Assembly (NCBI RefSeq): GCF_003121485.1
Contig: NZ_QAVX01000007.1
Location: forward strand, 124,001 to 188,000
Reading direction: 5' to 3'
DNA length: 64,000 bases
From: Dyella sp. C11
Lineage (GTDB): Bacteria > Pseudomonadota > Gammaproteobacteria > Xanthomonadales > Rhodanobacteraceae
Part shown: piece after piece, positions 8,413 to 17,263 of the stretch
Position numbering within the stretch: the first letter of the stretch is position 1
Layout of the letters: every line of letters starts with the position of its first letter
Program-made: the position numbers and the translations under genes
Notes under the pieces: generated by a model
Told to the model about the DNA's origin: nothing
The model's database searches: none
Seen by the model: the letters and a program-made list of their open reading frames with translations, nothing else

Positions 8413-8448
8413 AAAGGCCTGCGTGGATCATTCCGCGCGGGCCTTTTT
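8413..8448 (+). terminator. Rho-independent terminator after tRNA-Thr
   Basis: AAAGGCCTGCG pairs with CGCGGGCCTTT with a bulge, and the right arm runs into a T-tract. Confidence 0.75.
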
Positions 8449-8537
8449 ATGGGATCGGCCGCAACGGCACGCATTCGAAGCGCGCGGCTCGATGGCAGCG
8501 GAGTAAGCTGCGTCGGGTCGTGATTCCGGTGGCTAGC

Positions 8538-10112
8538 ATGAGTCAGATTGGAAAGCCTCCTTGCGAAGACGGCGTCATCCTGAAGGGAGCGCCGGCAGAG
8601 CCTTGTTCATCGCCAGCGCGCCATTGGACGCTGGTGGTGGCGATACTGGGATCGAGCCTCGCGTTCATCGACGGCACGGTGGTGAACGTGGCGCTTCCTG
8701 CCATCCAGCGCGAACTCGGCGCGACCACTTCCGATGCGCAATGGGTGATGGAGTCTTACGCGCTGTTCCTGGCGTCGCTGTTGCTGGTGGGTGGCGTGCT
8801 GGGAGATCGCTTCGGGCGCAAGCGTGTTTTCCTGATCGGCACGGTCATGTTCACGGCGGCATCAATCGGTTGCGCTATGTCCACGGCGGTGGCGCCGTTG
8901 ATTGCGGCTCGCGCCATTCAGGGCATTGGCGCGGCATTGCTGGTGCCGGGCAGCCTGGCGTTGATCAGTGCCACGTTTCCGCAGTCGGAACGAGGTGCCG
9001 CCATCGGTACGTGGTCGGCGTTCAGTGGCATTACGGCGGCAATCGGGCCGGTCATTGGCGGGTTTCTCGTCGATCACTATTCGTGGGCGTGGGCCTTTCT
9101 GGTCAATGCACCCGTTGGCGTTGCGGTATTGGCGATAGGTGCTTTGAAGGTGCCCGAAAGCCGGGGCGGTGCGGAGGCGGGTTCCATCGACATGCTCGGC
9201 GCCACGCTGGTGACCATCGGCCTGGCTGGATTGGTGTTTGCCTTCATCGAAGCGCCATCGCGTGGCTGGGGTGCGATGCCGGTATGGCTTGCCCTGCTGG
9301 TGGGCGTACTTGCGCTGGTGTTCTTCGTGCGAGTGGAACAACGCGTCGCATCGCCCATGCTGCCGCTGGGGCTGTTTCGCGAGCGGGATTTCACCGGCGC
9401 CAATCTGCTGACGTTGTTGCTCTACGCATCGCTGGGCGGCAGCCTGTTCTTTCTGCCGCTGAACCTGATCCAGGTGCAGGGTTACGGCGCCACGGGCGCG
9501 GGTGCCGCGTTGTTGCCGTTCATCGCCATCATGTTTCTCCTGTCGCGCTGGGCGGGAAGCCTGGTGGATCGGTTCGGGCCTCGTCTGCCGTTGGTGGTGG
9601 GGCCCGTGATCGCCGCAGCTGGATTCGCGATGTTTGCGCTGCCTTCCATCGGTGGCAGTTACTGGGCGGCTTTCTTGCCGGCCATCTGTGTCCTCGGCTT
9701 CGGCATGAGCATCACGGTGGCGCCGTTGACGACGACGGTGATGAACAGCGTGGACGCCACGCTGGCGGGCACGGCATCGGGTATCAACAACGCGGTGTCG
9801 CGTGCTGCCGCCCTGCTGGCGGTGGCTCTCTTCGGTTTCGTCTTGACGATGGTTTTCAACGCCACTCTGGCGCGAGAACTGGCTGGCGTGCAGGCGCCGC
9901 AGGAGTTGGTGTCTGCGGTGGTGGCGCAACGCCAGAAGCTTGCGGGCATCGTGCTTCCCGCTGGCTACGCGCAAGCGGCTGTTGAAGCGATGAGTCACGC
10001 AATCAAGGCGTCCTTCGTTGCCGGCTTTCGGTGGGTAATGCTGATCTCGGCCCTGCTGGCGCTGTTGAGCGCGGTGTGCGCGCAGGTCTTCATCCGGGGA
10101 AAAACGACATGA
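8538..10112 (+). CDS. DHA2-family (14-TM) MFS drug exporter
   Basis: Proton-driven inner-membrane exporter of the EmrB/QacA group, 524 residues with about 14 hydrophobic helices. DHA2 signature motifs are visible: FIDGTVVNVALPAIQ in TM1, the loop 2-3 motif A as GDRFGRKR, and motif C-like glycines in TM5 (GITAAIGPVIGG). ATG at 8538 is preferred; GTG 8520 in frame would add six residues. There is no adjacent membrane-fusion or outer-membrane partner, so it probably works as a single component. The substrate is unknown. It is convergent with the SDR gene and separated from it by a hairpin. Confidence 0.9.
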   Translation: MSQIGKPPCEDGVILKGAPAEPCSSPARHWTLVVAILGSSLAFIDGTVVNVALPAIQRELGATTSDAQWVMESYALFLASLLLVGGVLGDRFGRKRVFLIGTVMFTAASIGCAMSTAVAPLIAARAIQGIGAALLVPGSLALISATFPQSERGAAIGTWSAFSGITAAIGPVIGGFLVDHYSWAWAFLVNAPVGVAVLAIGALKVPESRGGAEAGSIDMLGATLVTIGLAGLVFAFIEAPSRGWGAMPVWLALLVGVLALVFFVRVEQRVASPMLPLGLFRERDFTGANLLTLLLYASLGGSLFFLPLNLIQVQGYGATGAGAALLPFIAIMFLLSRWAGSLVDRFGPRLPLVVGPVIAAAGFAMFALPSIGGSYWAAFLPAICVLGFGMSITVAPLTTTVMNSVDATLAGTASGINNAVSRAAALLAVALFGFVLTMVFNATLARELAGVQAPQELVSAVVAQRQKLAGIVLPAGYAQAAVEAMSHAIKASFVAGFRWVMLISALLALLSAVCAQVFIRGKTT

Positions 10113-10113
10113 C

Positions 10114-10143
10114 GGGGCACCCGCTTCGGGAAGCGGGCGCCCC
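10114..10143. terminator. Hairpin between convergent genes
   Basis: GGGGC-A-CCCGCTT pairs with AAGCGGG-C-GCCCC, placed between the MFS stop and the SDR stop. It lacks a T-run, so it may act as a bidirectional transcription barrier rather than a classical terminator. Confidence 0.55.
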
Positions 10144-10147
10144 ATGA

Positions 10148-10894
10148 TTACAGCTTGGAACCACCATCCACGCTCACCGTGTCGCCGGTGATCCAGCGTG
10201 CATCGTCCGAAGCGAGAAAGACGATCGGCCCGGCAATGTCGTCGGGCTGTGCGATGCGCTTCAGCGCCTGCATGCCCAAGGTGTAATCGCGCCCAGCTTC
10301 CGACTTGGCGAAGCTGGACATGTCCGTTTCCACCACGCCCGGCGCCACGGCGTTGACGCGAATGCCGCGCTCGCCCAGTGCGGCCGCAAAATGGGTGACC
10401 AGCGTGTCGATGGCGCCTTTGGTGGCGGCGTAGGCGGCGAGCGAGCCGACCGAGGCACGGGCAGCAAGCGACGAAGTGAAGATGATGCTGCTTCCTTCGC
10501 ACAGGTTGGGCAGCAACTGCTGCACCAGGAAATACGGTGCGCGCACGTTCACCGCGAAAAGCTGATCGAAGTCCTCGATGGTCATCTCTTCGATTGGCCC
10601 GGAGCGGGAAATGCCGGCGTTGGCGACCAGTATGTCCAAGCGGCCGCCGACGATGTCACGCACCTGTCTGGCGAGGTCGTGCGGACCGTTCGGCTTGCCG
10701 AGATCGGCAGCAATCGTCTGCGCGCGACCACCGGCATCGGTGATTTCCTTCACCACGGCATCGGCCTCCTTCTGCGCGTTGCCGTAGTGGACGAGGACCT
10801 GTGCGCCTGCCTTGGCCAAGGCAAGGGCGGCGGCGCGACCAATGCCGCGAGAGGCGCCGGTGACGAGTGCGGTTTTACCCGTGAGTGTTGACAT
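10148..10894 (-). CDS. SDR-family NAD(P)-dependent oxidoreductase
   Basis: Classical short-chain dehydrogenase of 248 residues. Cofactor site TGASRGIG (~12-19) with NAG at ~91-93; catalytic Ser in TSSLAA and Tyr/Lys in YAATK. The C-terminal DGG near residue 243 is typical of FabG-like members. Asn or His after the first strand (HYGNAQ) suggests NADPH rather than NAD, but this is weak. It is the last gene of a three-gene minus-strand run (hydrolase, DUF427, SDR, gaps ~30 bp). Substrate is unknown; the set with an alpha/beta hydrolase and a LysR gene resembles small detoxification operons. Confidence 0.92.
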   Translation of the reverse strand: MSTLTGKTALVTGASRGIGRAAALALAKAGAQVLVHYGNAQKEADAVVKEITDAGGRAQTIAADLGKPNGPHDLARQVRDIVGGRLDILVANAGISRSGPIEEMTIEDFDQLFAVNVRAPYFLVQQLLPNLCEGSSIIFTSSLAARASVGSLAAYAATKGAIDTLVTHFAAALGERGIRVNAVAPGVVETDMSSFAKSEAGRDYTLGMQALKRIAQPDDIAGPIVFLASDDARWITGDTVSVDGGSKL

Positions 10895-10924
10895 GATGGC
10901 GTGTCCTGGAAAGTAAGGTTGGAT

Positions 10925-11320
10925 TCAATCGAGCACTTCAATGCTGTCGACGCGATCCGGATAGAACGCGAGGTGATTCCGGATCGTCGCCACTGCGTCG
11001 TAAGGCGCTTCATAGGTCCACACGGCGTTGATGGCGCGTTCGCCGCCGGAAGGGATGCTGTAGTAGTTGCACTCGCCCTTGTACGGGCAATACGTGGTGT
11101 GTTCGCTGCGTGCGAGCAATGACTGGTCCACATCCTCGCGCGGGATGTAATGCACGGCGGGGTAGTGCGCTTCCTTCAATACCAGTGCGCGTCGCGAATC
11201 CGCGATGACCTTGCCGTTGCTCTTCACCACGACGCGGCGAGAGCTTGCTTCGATGGTGATCGGGTGATCCGGTCCCGGCCGTTTGGCCGTCCGAACGGCG
11301 GTGCTTTGTTTCGGGTTCAT
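10925..11320 (-). CDS. DUF427 domain protein
   Basis: A 131-residue protein matching the DUF427 family: IEASSRRVVVKSNGKVIADS near the N-terminus, then YIPREDVD, the TTYCPYKGECNYYS core and a terminal YPDRVDSIEV. The family is small, all-beta and of unknown function. ATG at 11320 is used; the frame extends to 11356 but that start would fall on the preceding gene's stop region. It lies between hydrolase and SDR genes with 32 and 30 bp gaps and is probably co-transcribed with both. Confidence 0.88.
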   Translation of the reverse strand: MNPKQSTAVRTAKRPGPDHPITIEASSRRVVVKSNGKVIADSRRALVLKEAHYPAVHYIPREDVDQSLLARSEHTTYCPYKGECNYYSIPSGGERAINAVWTYEAPYDAVATIRNHLAFYPDRVDSIEVLD

Positions 11321-11352
11321 GGTTTTTCGTCCGTCAGGTGGGGTGAGCGGAA

Positions 11353-12201
11353 TCACTCGGACAGAAAGGTGTCAACGTGCTTCACGAAGCGCTCGGGATA
11401 CTGGTACTGCGCGCCGTGGTTGCCATCCGGATACAGGATGAGTTGCGCGTTCGGCAGATGTTGCTGGAGCAGGTACGAATTGATCGTGTAGATGATCACG
11501 TCGTTGCTGCCATTGAGCACCAGCGTCGGCTGCGTGATCGTCTTGAGGTAGTCGTACGGTTGTTCGCGGGGTGCACCCCACTTCGCCAGGGCTTCCAGCT
11601 GAGCCGGTGCCACGTTTTCGTTGGCCTCGGGATCGCGGTCTAAGGTGCGAGAGCGAAAGCGCTGCAGATAGGCGTGGCCGGCGGCCTGGCTGGCCGGGCT
11701 GTCGGTGAAGAGCACCTTCAGCCAGAGATGGTCCGGTTCGTCATAGGTGGCGCTGAAGATCTGCTGCGCCTCGGGCGTCAGGCCGCCCATGCCTTCGCCG
11801 CTGCGCGGCCCGGTGCCGACCAGGACGAGCTTGCGGACCAGTTGGGGCTCGGCCTGGCTGAGTGCCTGGGCGACGAAGCCGCCCAACGAAAAGCCCAGCA
11901 CGTCTACCTGCGTGAGCCCCAGCGCCTCGACGAAGGCTGCGGCGTTGGCAGCCATGCCTTCCACGGTGGTGGGCACCTGGCCCGAGCTGCCGGCGATGCC
12001 GGCGTTGTCGAACAGGATCACTTCCCGGTCGCGGGCGATGCCGTCCGTGATGGCGGGGTCCCAGTGGTCCATGGTGCCGGTGAAGTGCATGTTGAACAGC
12101 AAGGGCACGCCATTGGGGTGGCCAAAGCGGCGGTAGGCGAAGCGGATGCCATTGGCTTCGACGAATTGGGTGGGGGCGGTCTGGTGGGTGTGGGTGGTCA
12201 T
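11353..12201 (-). CDS. Alpha/beta-fold hydrolase
   Basis: A 282-residue serine hydrolase. The nucleophile elbow is GFSLGG (~Ser 120), the acid is probably Asp in NGSNDVI, and the base is His in DGNHGAQY. Sequence before the elbow (ILFDNAGIAGSSG) is typical of peroxidase-like or esterase-like members, so ester hydrolysis or perhydrolysis is possible. The frame remains open to 13284 only because it runs antisense to the LysR gene; ATG 12201 gives the normal N-terminus. It is first in the operon and divergent from LysR. Confidence 0.9.
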   Translation of the reverse strand: MTTHTHQTAPTQFVEANGIRFAYRRFGHPNGVPLLFNMHFTGTMDHWDPAITDGIARDREVILFDNAGIAGSSGQVPTTVEGMAANAAAFVEALGLTQVDVLGFSLGGFVAQALSQAEPQLVRKLVLVGTGPRSGEGMGGLTPEAQQIFSATYDEPDHLWLKVLFTDSPASQAAGHAYLQRFRSRTLDRDPEANENVAPAQLEALAKWGAPREQPYDYLKTITQPTLVLNGSNDVIIYTINSYLLQQHLPNAQLILYPDGNHGAQYQYPERFVKHVDTFLSE

Positions 12202-12369
12202 GATCAGAGCCTCGAAGGGAAGGGGATAGGCGTTGCCAGTCCTTTGAAGCATTGCCAGGGCCTGGCTTGCTGAAGCGTTGCCGGCAAATCTAGGCTTCCG
12301 TGGCGCCCGTGAAAAAGACTTTGTAAGCTCCTCCCCATGCCTGTGAGGCATGGCTTTCTGGAGATCCCC

Positions 12370-13269
12370 ATGGAGCTTCGTCACCTTCGCTATTTCGTGG
12401 CCGTTGCCGAGACGGGCAGCCTGACCGAGGCCGCCGAGCGGCGGCTGTATACCTCGCAGCCATCGCTCAGTCGCCAGATCAAGGACCTGGAGGATCAGGT
12501 GGGCGCCTCGCTGTTCAGCCGAAGTGCGCGAGGCGTTGAGCTCACCGATGCCGGCAAGGCGTTCCTCGACCATGCCCGGCTGGCACTCCATCAGGTCGAT
12601 GCCGCCGTGGAAGCCGCGCGCCGTGCGGCGCTGCCGTCCAAACCGCGTTTTGCGATGGGTTTTCTCACCGGGCAGGAAATGACCTGGCTGCCCGAATCCA
12701 TGCGCGTGCTGCATGCGGACTTGCCGAACATCGATGTCACCGTCTCCAGCGATTACTCGCCCGATCTGGCAGAAGCCGTTGCACGAGGGCGCCTGGATAT
12801 CGCCTTCATGCGTGCCGAGCCGGATGTCGATCTTCTCTACCGGCGCGTGGCGCGCGAGCCACTCGTCGTGCTGATGCCCAGCGATCACCCGCTGGCGGTG
12901 AAAGAGGCCATCAACCCGGAGGATCTCGTGGGCAGGCCGTTCATCGCGATGGCCAGCAAGGCGAAGGTGCTGCGCGCCACCATCGATGCGTATCTCGCGC
13001 AGTCGGGCATCACCATCGAGCCGGCGCAGACGGTGGACAATCCTGCCATGGTGATGTCGCTGGTCGCCTCCACGCGGGGCGTCACGTTGATTCCCGATTA
13101 CGTGAAAAACCTCATGCCCTGGTCGGTCACGAGCCGCCCCCTGGCTGGCGAGGTGCCGATGATCGATCTCGTGGTTGGCTACAGCCGTGCCAACGCGTCG
13201 CCCCTGCTGCAAAGCTTTCTTGGCCATCTCGACGAGATGGTGTCGAAGATGCAGGGCGCGAGCCGCTGA
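12370..13269 (+). CDS. LysR-family transcriptional regulator
   Basis: A 299-residue regulator. The N-terminal winged HTH (MELRHLRYFVAVAETGSLTEAAERR...SLSRQIKDLE, residues 1-~60) is classic LysR, and the rest is a two-lobe periplasmic-binding-like effector domain. ATG 12370 is chosen because MELRHLRYF is the family start. It is divergent from the hydrolase-DUF427-SDR operon with 168 bp between the starts, so it most likely controls that operon and itself. The inducer is unknown. Confidence 0.92.
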   Translation: MELRHLRYFVAVAETGSLTEAAERRLYTSQPSLSRQIKDLEDQVGASLFSRSARGVELTDAGKAFLDHARLALHQVDAAVEAARRAALPSKPRFAMGFLTGQEMTWLPESMRVLHADLPNIDVTVSSDYSPDLAEAVARGRLDIAFMRAEPDVDLLYRRVAREPLVVLMPSDHPLAVKEAINPEDLVGRPFIAMASKAKVLRATIDAYLAQSGITIEPAQTVDNPAMVMSLVASTRGVTLIPDYVKNLMPWSVTSRPLAGEVPMIDLVVGYSRANASPLLQSFLGHLDEMVSKMQGASR

Positions 13270-13305
13270 CGCTCCGTGGGCCACGCGTACTCGCGGAGTA
13301 GAATG

Positions 13306-13454
13306 CGCAAGTCAAGGCACACCCATTCGGAGCGAGGGTTTGCCCGAAAGCCGAGATGGACGGCGGCTGATCGGCGGCCTGCTAAATAATTCATACGATT
13401 CAAGGTGTTGGCAGTGTTTCAGGACGCCTGCCGCGCCGAAAGAGGATTCCCTGC
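13306..13454 (+). promoter_or_regulatory. Promoter and long leader of the rhodanese gene
   Basis: TAGAAT at about 13311 resembles a -10 box and would leave a leader of roughly 135 nt before the rhodanese ATG. The leader holds GC-rich segments that could pair (GGCGGC...; GCCTGCCGCGCC), but I do not recognise a riboswitch class. Confidence 0.3.
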
Positions 13455-13835
13455 ATGTTCAAGGGCCTTTTGGCCGCATGGCTGATGCTGGTGGGCCTGT
13501 CTGTCGCCCATGCAGCGGAAGCGCCTGTCGATGCTGCCCAGTTGCTGGAGCGCCAACAGGCAGGGCGCGCGCCCTTGCTGCTTGATGTGCGCCGCACCGA
13601 GGAATACCGCGACGGCCATATCGCCGGCGCGCTCAATATTCCGGTGGATCAGCTGGCCAGCCGCGCCGGTGTGCTGGGCGTGCCGCGGGACAGCGACATC
13701 GTGGTGTATTGCGTCTCCGGCAAACGGGCTGCCCGGGCGCAGGAAACGCTTACATCGCTGGGCTACACCCACGTGCGATTGCTGGATGGCAGCCTGAACG
13801 AATGGCGGCAGCGTCATCTGCCTCTGGCACACTAG
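13455..13835 (+). CDS. Exported single-domain rhodanese
   Basis: A 126-residue periplasmic sulfurtransferase-type protein. Signal peptide MFKGLLAAWLMLVGLSVAHAA (cleavage ~20) is followed by one rhodanese domain with LLLDVRRTEEYRDGHIAGALNIP, the active-site loop YCVSGKRA (catalytic Cys), and the terminal LLDGSLNEW. A six-residue loop of this type fits sulfane sulfur transfer. The partner is unknown. It sits 38 bp upstream of arginase and may share its transcript. Confidence 0.9.
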   Translation: MFKGLLAAWLMLVGLSVAHAAEAPVDAAQLLERQQAGRAPLLLDVRRTEEYRDGHIAGALNIPVDQLASRAGVLGVPRDSDIVVYCVSGKRAARAQETLTSLGYTHVRLLDGSLNEWRQRHLPLAH

Positions 13836-13873
13836 GCAAGTCGTATTTCCAGTTCTTCACATTGCAGGTTTTC

Positions 13874-14788
13874 ATGGTCAACAAGGCACTTTCCCTGGTC
13901 GGCGTTCCCACCGACATCGGTGCGGGACACCGTGGCGCTTCGATGGGTCCGGAGGCATTGCGCGTCGCCAACCTTCTCGCAAGGCTCACCCGGCGCGGGC
14001 TGGATGTGGTGGATCGCGGCAATCTGCAGGGTCCGCTGAACCCGTGGCAGCCGCCGGTGAACGGCTATCGCCATCTGCCTGAAGTGGTGGCGTGGAACCA
14101 GGCCGTGCACGAAGCGATCTACGCCGAGCTTGCCGACGGTCGCCTGCCGATCATGCTGGGTGGCGATCACTGCCTGGCCATCGGTTCCATCAGCGCCGTG
14201 GCGCGTCATTGCCGCGAAACCGGCAAGACGCTGCGCGTGCTGTGGCTGGATGCGCACGCCGATTTCAACACGGCCGAAGCCACGCCGTCGGGCAACATCC
14301 ACGGCATGCCGGTGGCGTGCCTGTGCGGCAACGGTCCGAAGGAGCTGGTGGAGATGGGCGGCCATGTGCCGGCGACCACGGCGGCCGTGTTTCGCCAGAT
14401 CGGCATCCGCTCCGTCGACGAAGGCGAGAAGCGCCTCGTGCGCGAATCGCAGGTGAGCATTTTCGACATGCGCCACATCGACGAAGTGGGCATGAAGCGC
14501 ACGATGGAAGAAGCGCTTGCCGGCGTGGATGAAAACACGCACCTGCACATCAGTTTCGACGTGGATTTCCTCGACCCGACCATCGCGCCGGGCGTGGGCA
14601 CCACGGTGCGCGGCGGCCCGAACTACCGCGAAGCGCAGCTGTGCATGGAGATGATTGCGGACACGGGCCGCATCGGCTCGCTGGACATCGTGGAACTCAA
14701 CCCGGCCTTCGACAAGAAAAACCAGACGGCACGCCTTGCAGTGGATCTGGTCGAGTCGCTGTTCGGCAAGTCGACGCTGATCCGTTGA
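13874..14788 (+). CDS. rocF: Arginase
   Basis: Manganese hydrolase converting arginine to ornithine and urea, 304 residues, standard length. The binuclear Mn site is visible: GGDHCLAIG (His ~99), WLDAHADFNT (Asp ~126, His ~128, Asp ~130) and SFDVDFLDP (two Asp). DIVELNP near the C-terminus is also characteristic. The substrate-loop HADFNT...SGNIHGMP matches arginases rather than agmatinases. ATG 13874 is used, with the frame open upstream. Downstream is trpS after 65 bp. Confidence 0.93.
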   Translation: MVNKALSLVGVPTDIGAGHRGASMGPEALRVANLLARLTRRGLDVVDRGNLQGPLNPWQPPVNGYRHLPEVVAWNQAVHEAIYAELADGRLPIMLGGDHCLAIGSISAVARHCRETGKTLRVLWLDAHADFNTAEATPSGNIHGMPVACLCGNGPKELVEMGGHVPATTAAVFRQIGIRSVDEGEKRLVRESQVSIFDMRHIDEVGMKRTMEEALAGVDENTHLHISFDVDFLDPTIAPGVGTTVRGGPNYREAQLCMEMIADTGRIGSLDIVELNPAFDKKNQTARLAVDLVESLFGKSTLIR

Positions 14789-14853
14789 ACACGGCCAATC
14801 GCAGCACGCTCGATCGAATCAACAACCATAACGACAAGAAGACACGAGAGACC

Positions 14854-16218
14854 ATGAAGACCCGCGTACTCACCGGCATCACCACCACCGGCACGCCGCA
14901 CCTTGGCAACTACGTTGGCGCGATCCGCCCCGCTGTTGCTGCAAGCAAGCGCGATGACGTGGACGCGTTCTACTTCATGGCCGACTACCACGCGCTGATC
15001 AAGAGCGACGATCCGGCGCGCATCGAGCGTTCGCGTCTGGAAATTGCCGCCACGTGGCTGGCCGCGGGACTCGATCCGCAGAAGGTCACGTTCTATCGCC
15101 AGTCGGACATTCCCGAAATTCCGGAGCTCACCTGGTTCCTCACCTGCGTCACCGCCAAGGGCCTGCTCAATCGCGCGCATGCGTACAAGGCATCCGTGGA
15201 CAAGAACACGGATGCGGGCGAGGACGCCGATGCCGGCATCCCGGCTGGCCTGTACATGTATCCGGTGCTGATGGCGGCCGATATTCTCGCGTTCAATGCG
15301 AACAAGGTGCCGGTGGGTCGCGATCAGATCCAGCACATCGAAATGGCACGCGACATCGCGCAGCGTTTCAACCACATCTACGGTCGTGAATTCTTCGCGC
15401 TGCCGGAAGTGGTGATAGAGGAACAGGTGGCCACGCTGCCGGGCCTCGATGGCCGCAAGATGTCCAAGAGCTACGACCACACCATTCCGCTGTTCTCCGG
15501 CGGCCAGAAGCATCTGCGCGAATCGATCATGCGCATCGTCACCGACTCGCGCTTGCCGGGCGAGGCGAAGGACCCGGACAGCTCATCGCTGTTCACCATT
15601 TTCCGCGCGTTCGCCAGCGAGAACGAGTCCACCGCGTTCCGCCAGGCACTCATCGATGGCCTGGGTTGGGGCGAAGCCAAGCAGGTGCTGTTCGAACGCC
15701 TGGAAGTGGAAGTGGCTCCGATGCGCGAAAGCTATGACGCGCTGATCGCGCGTCCGGCCGTGATCGAAGAGATCCTGCAGGAAGGTGCCAAGAAGGCCCG
15801 TGCCATCGCCGCGCCCAAGGTGGCCGAGCTGCGTGACGCGATTGGCCTGCGCAGCGGCGTGTCGGTGGCACCGCAGGCGAACGCGCCCAAGGCAGCAGCC
15901 AAGGGTGGCAAGGCGGCGCGCTTTGCCAGCTTCCGAGATGCCGATGGCAGCTTCCGTTTCCGCCTGTTCTCCTCGGAAGGCGAAGAGTTGCTGTTGTCGC
16001 GTTCGTTTGCCGACCCCAAGGCGGCCGGCGTGATGCAGAAGCGCATCAAGGAACTCGGCAGTGTTGCGGCGGTGGTGCAGGTACAACCGCAATCGTTGGG
16101 GCTGGAGCTCGACGGGGAGGCCGGGGGTGCCACGCCGGACTTCGAGAGCGAACAGGCACGCGACGAGGCGCTGCTGCGCCTGCGTGGCGCGCTGGATCAG
16201 CTTGCCGCGCAGGAATAA
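14854..16218 (+). CDS. trpS: Tryptophanyl-tRNA synthetase with C-terminal DUF1508-like extension
   Basis: Class I synthetase charging tRNA-Trp. The 454-residue protein has the HIGH-equivalent TGTPHLGNY (~12-20) and GRKMSKSYD (KMSKS loop), with the dimer core ending near residue 335 as in ordinary TrpS. About 115 further residues follow: an Ala/Lys-rich linker (APKAAAKGGKAA) and a segment RFASFRDADGSFRFRL...SRSFADPKAAGVMQKRIKEL that resembles the YegP/DUF1508 fold, then an acidic tail. Synthetases of this order seem to carry such extensions, but the role is unknown. Start ATG 14854 is preceded by GAGAG. Confidence 0.95.
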   Translation: MKTRVLTGITTTGTPHLGNYVGAIRPAVAASKRDDVDAFYFMADYHALIKSDDPARIERSRLEIAATWLAAGLDPQKVTFYRQSDIPEIPELTWFLTCVTAKGLLNRAHAYKASVDKNTDAGEDADAGIPAGLYMYPVLMAADILAFNANKVPVGRDQIQHIEMARDIAQRFNHIYGREFFALPEVVIEEQVATLPGLDGRKMSKSYDHTIPLFSGGQKHLRESIMRIVTDSRLPGEAKDPDSSSLFTIFRAFASENESTAFRQALIDGLGWGEAKQVLFERLEVEVAPMRESYDALIARPAVIEEILQEGAKKARAIAAPKVAELRDAIGLRSGVSVAPQANAPKAAAKGGKAARFASFRDADGSFRFRLFSSEGEELLLSRSFADPKAAGVMQKRIKELGSVAAVVQVQPQSLGLELDGEAGGATPDFESEQARDEALLRLRGALDQLAAQE

Positions 16219-16252
16219 GGCGGCTTACGTATTTCATGGAGTGAACTGACGC

Positions 16253-16579
16253 ATGCGTTATCTGGCCATCCTGATGCTTGCACCCTGGTTGTTGATACTG
16301 GGTTGGGCGTACTGGTCGTATCCAAAGAACCTGGCGCACACACGCCTGCGCCGCTGGTTCGATGTTGCGGCCCTATTGCTGGCGGCCTTTGCCGCGGTGG
16401 AGTGCGCCAACACGGCATTCGACACCGCCACGGTGCCAGCCGCGGGACAGTACGGGCACGCCAGCGGTGCGATCTGGCAGCAGGTGTTGCCTGCGCTCTA
16501 TGGCTATGGCGCGTGCGTCGTGGTGCTGGTGCTGGCGCTGATCGTGCGCCAGCTGGTATGGCGTCCGCACGCTCATTGA
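16253..16579 (+). CDS. Small three-helix membrane protein, unknown function
   Basis: A 108-residue protein with hydrophobic helices at about 3-20, 38-53 and 80-100. The N-terminus LAILMLAPWLLILGWAYW is strongly membrane-like. No family was recognised. A weak GGAG ribosome site precedes ATG 16253. It follows trpS by 34 bp and precedes the next gene by 25 bp, so it is probably in one transcript with both. Confidence 0.7.
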   Translation: MRYLAILMLAPWLLILGWAYWSYPKNLAHTRLRRWFDVAALLLAAFAAVECANTAFDTATVPAAGQYGHASGAIWQQVLPALYGYGACVVVLVLALIVRQLVWRPHAH

Positions 16580-16604
16580 TACAAGCCCTGAATCGGGAAC
16601 GACC

Positions 16605-17246
16605 ATGCAAGACACGGAACTCCAGCGTTACCTCCTTCGCCTGTTCGAGCGTCACGACGTCGAACTGGAACCGGATGAAGAGTGGCTGATGACTGATGGC
16701 GATTTCCCCGCCGTGCGCGCCAGCTGGTTCGAGGGCGCGGCGGGTGAACCGGGGCGCCTGGACGTCGATGTGGTGATCAGCGAGGAACGCCACATCGAGG
16801 AAAGCTTTGCCGGTGTTGGCGGTGGCCAGGCCGGTTGCCTGGACGCGCTGAAGGCCTTCGAGCACGGCGTATTCCACGTGCTGCTGGCGGCGTGTTGGTA
16901 CGTCACCGATGACCGCCGCATGGAGCTGCATGGCTGGGACATCGGCGTACGCACCTGGGACGTGTTCGTGGGACCGTGGTTGTCCAGCCGCGACGATGTC
17001 GAACGGCCATCCGAACTGGTGCCGTCGCTGCGTACGGCGTTGCAGAACGAATCGCTGACACCCGAGTTGCACTGGGTGCGCCTGTTCTACCGTCGTGGCG
17101 ACGATGGCTCGGTCACCGCCGAGGCATTGCTCGACAACGCGCCGTGGCCTGCCGGTGACCGCGTGCTGTCCTCGCTGCCGTGGCCGGCGAGCGAACAGGG
17201 CTACAGCGTGCGCGGCTTTGTTGCGCTGGATATTCGCGACTACTAA
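16605..17246 (+). CDS. DUF6348-like soluble protein
   Basis: A 213-residue acidic cytoplasmic protein without signal or membrane segments. Features include an N-terminal ELQRYLLRLFERHDVELEPDEEWL, a central HGVFHVLLAACW helix and a terminal GFVALDIRDY. The pattern resembles DUF6348, whose role is unknown and which in some bacteria is found near contact-dependent or immunity genes; I am not certain of the match. The upstream small membrane protein may be a partner by position only. Confidence 0.72.
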   Translation: MQDTELQRYLLRLFERHDVELEPDEEWLMTDGDFPAVRASWFEGAAGEPGRLDVDVVISEERHIEESFAGVGGGQAGCLDALKAFEHGVFHVLLAACWYVTDDRRMELHGWDIGVRTWDVFVGPWLSSRDDVERPSELVPSLRTALQNESLTPELHWVRLFYRRGDDGSVTAEALLDNAPWPAGDRVLSSLPWPASEQGYSVRGFVALDIRDY

Positions 17247-17263
17247 GCATCGCGCGTGGTTCC

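Noticed and set aside
8862-10502. A 546-residue minus-strand frame over the MFS gene
   Set aside because: Composition (Arg, His, Gln-rich) shows an antisense shadow; the plus-strand MFS motifs are unmistakable.
11353-13284. A 643-residue minus-strand open frame covering hydrolase and LysR
   Set aside because: Only the part up to 12201 matches the hydrolase. The rest is antisense to the LysR gene, which has clear domains, and long antisense frames are common in GC-rich DNA.
13874-14788. Agmatinase (speB) rather than arginase
   Set aside because: The SGNIHGMP loop after HADFNT and length fit arginase; agmatinases normally read differently in that loop.
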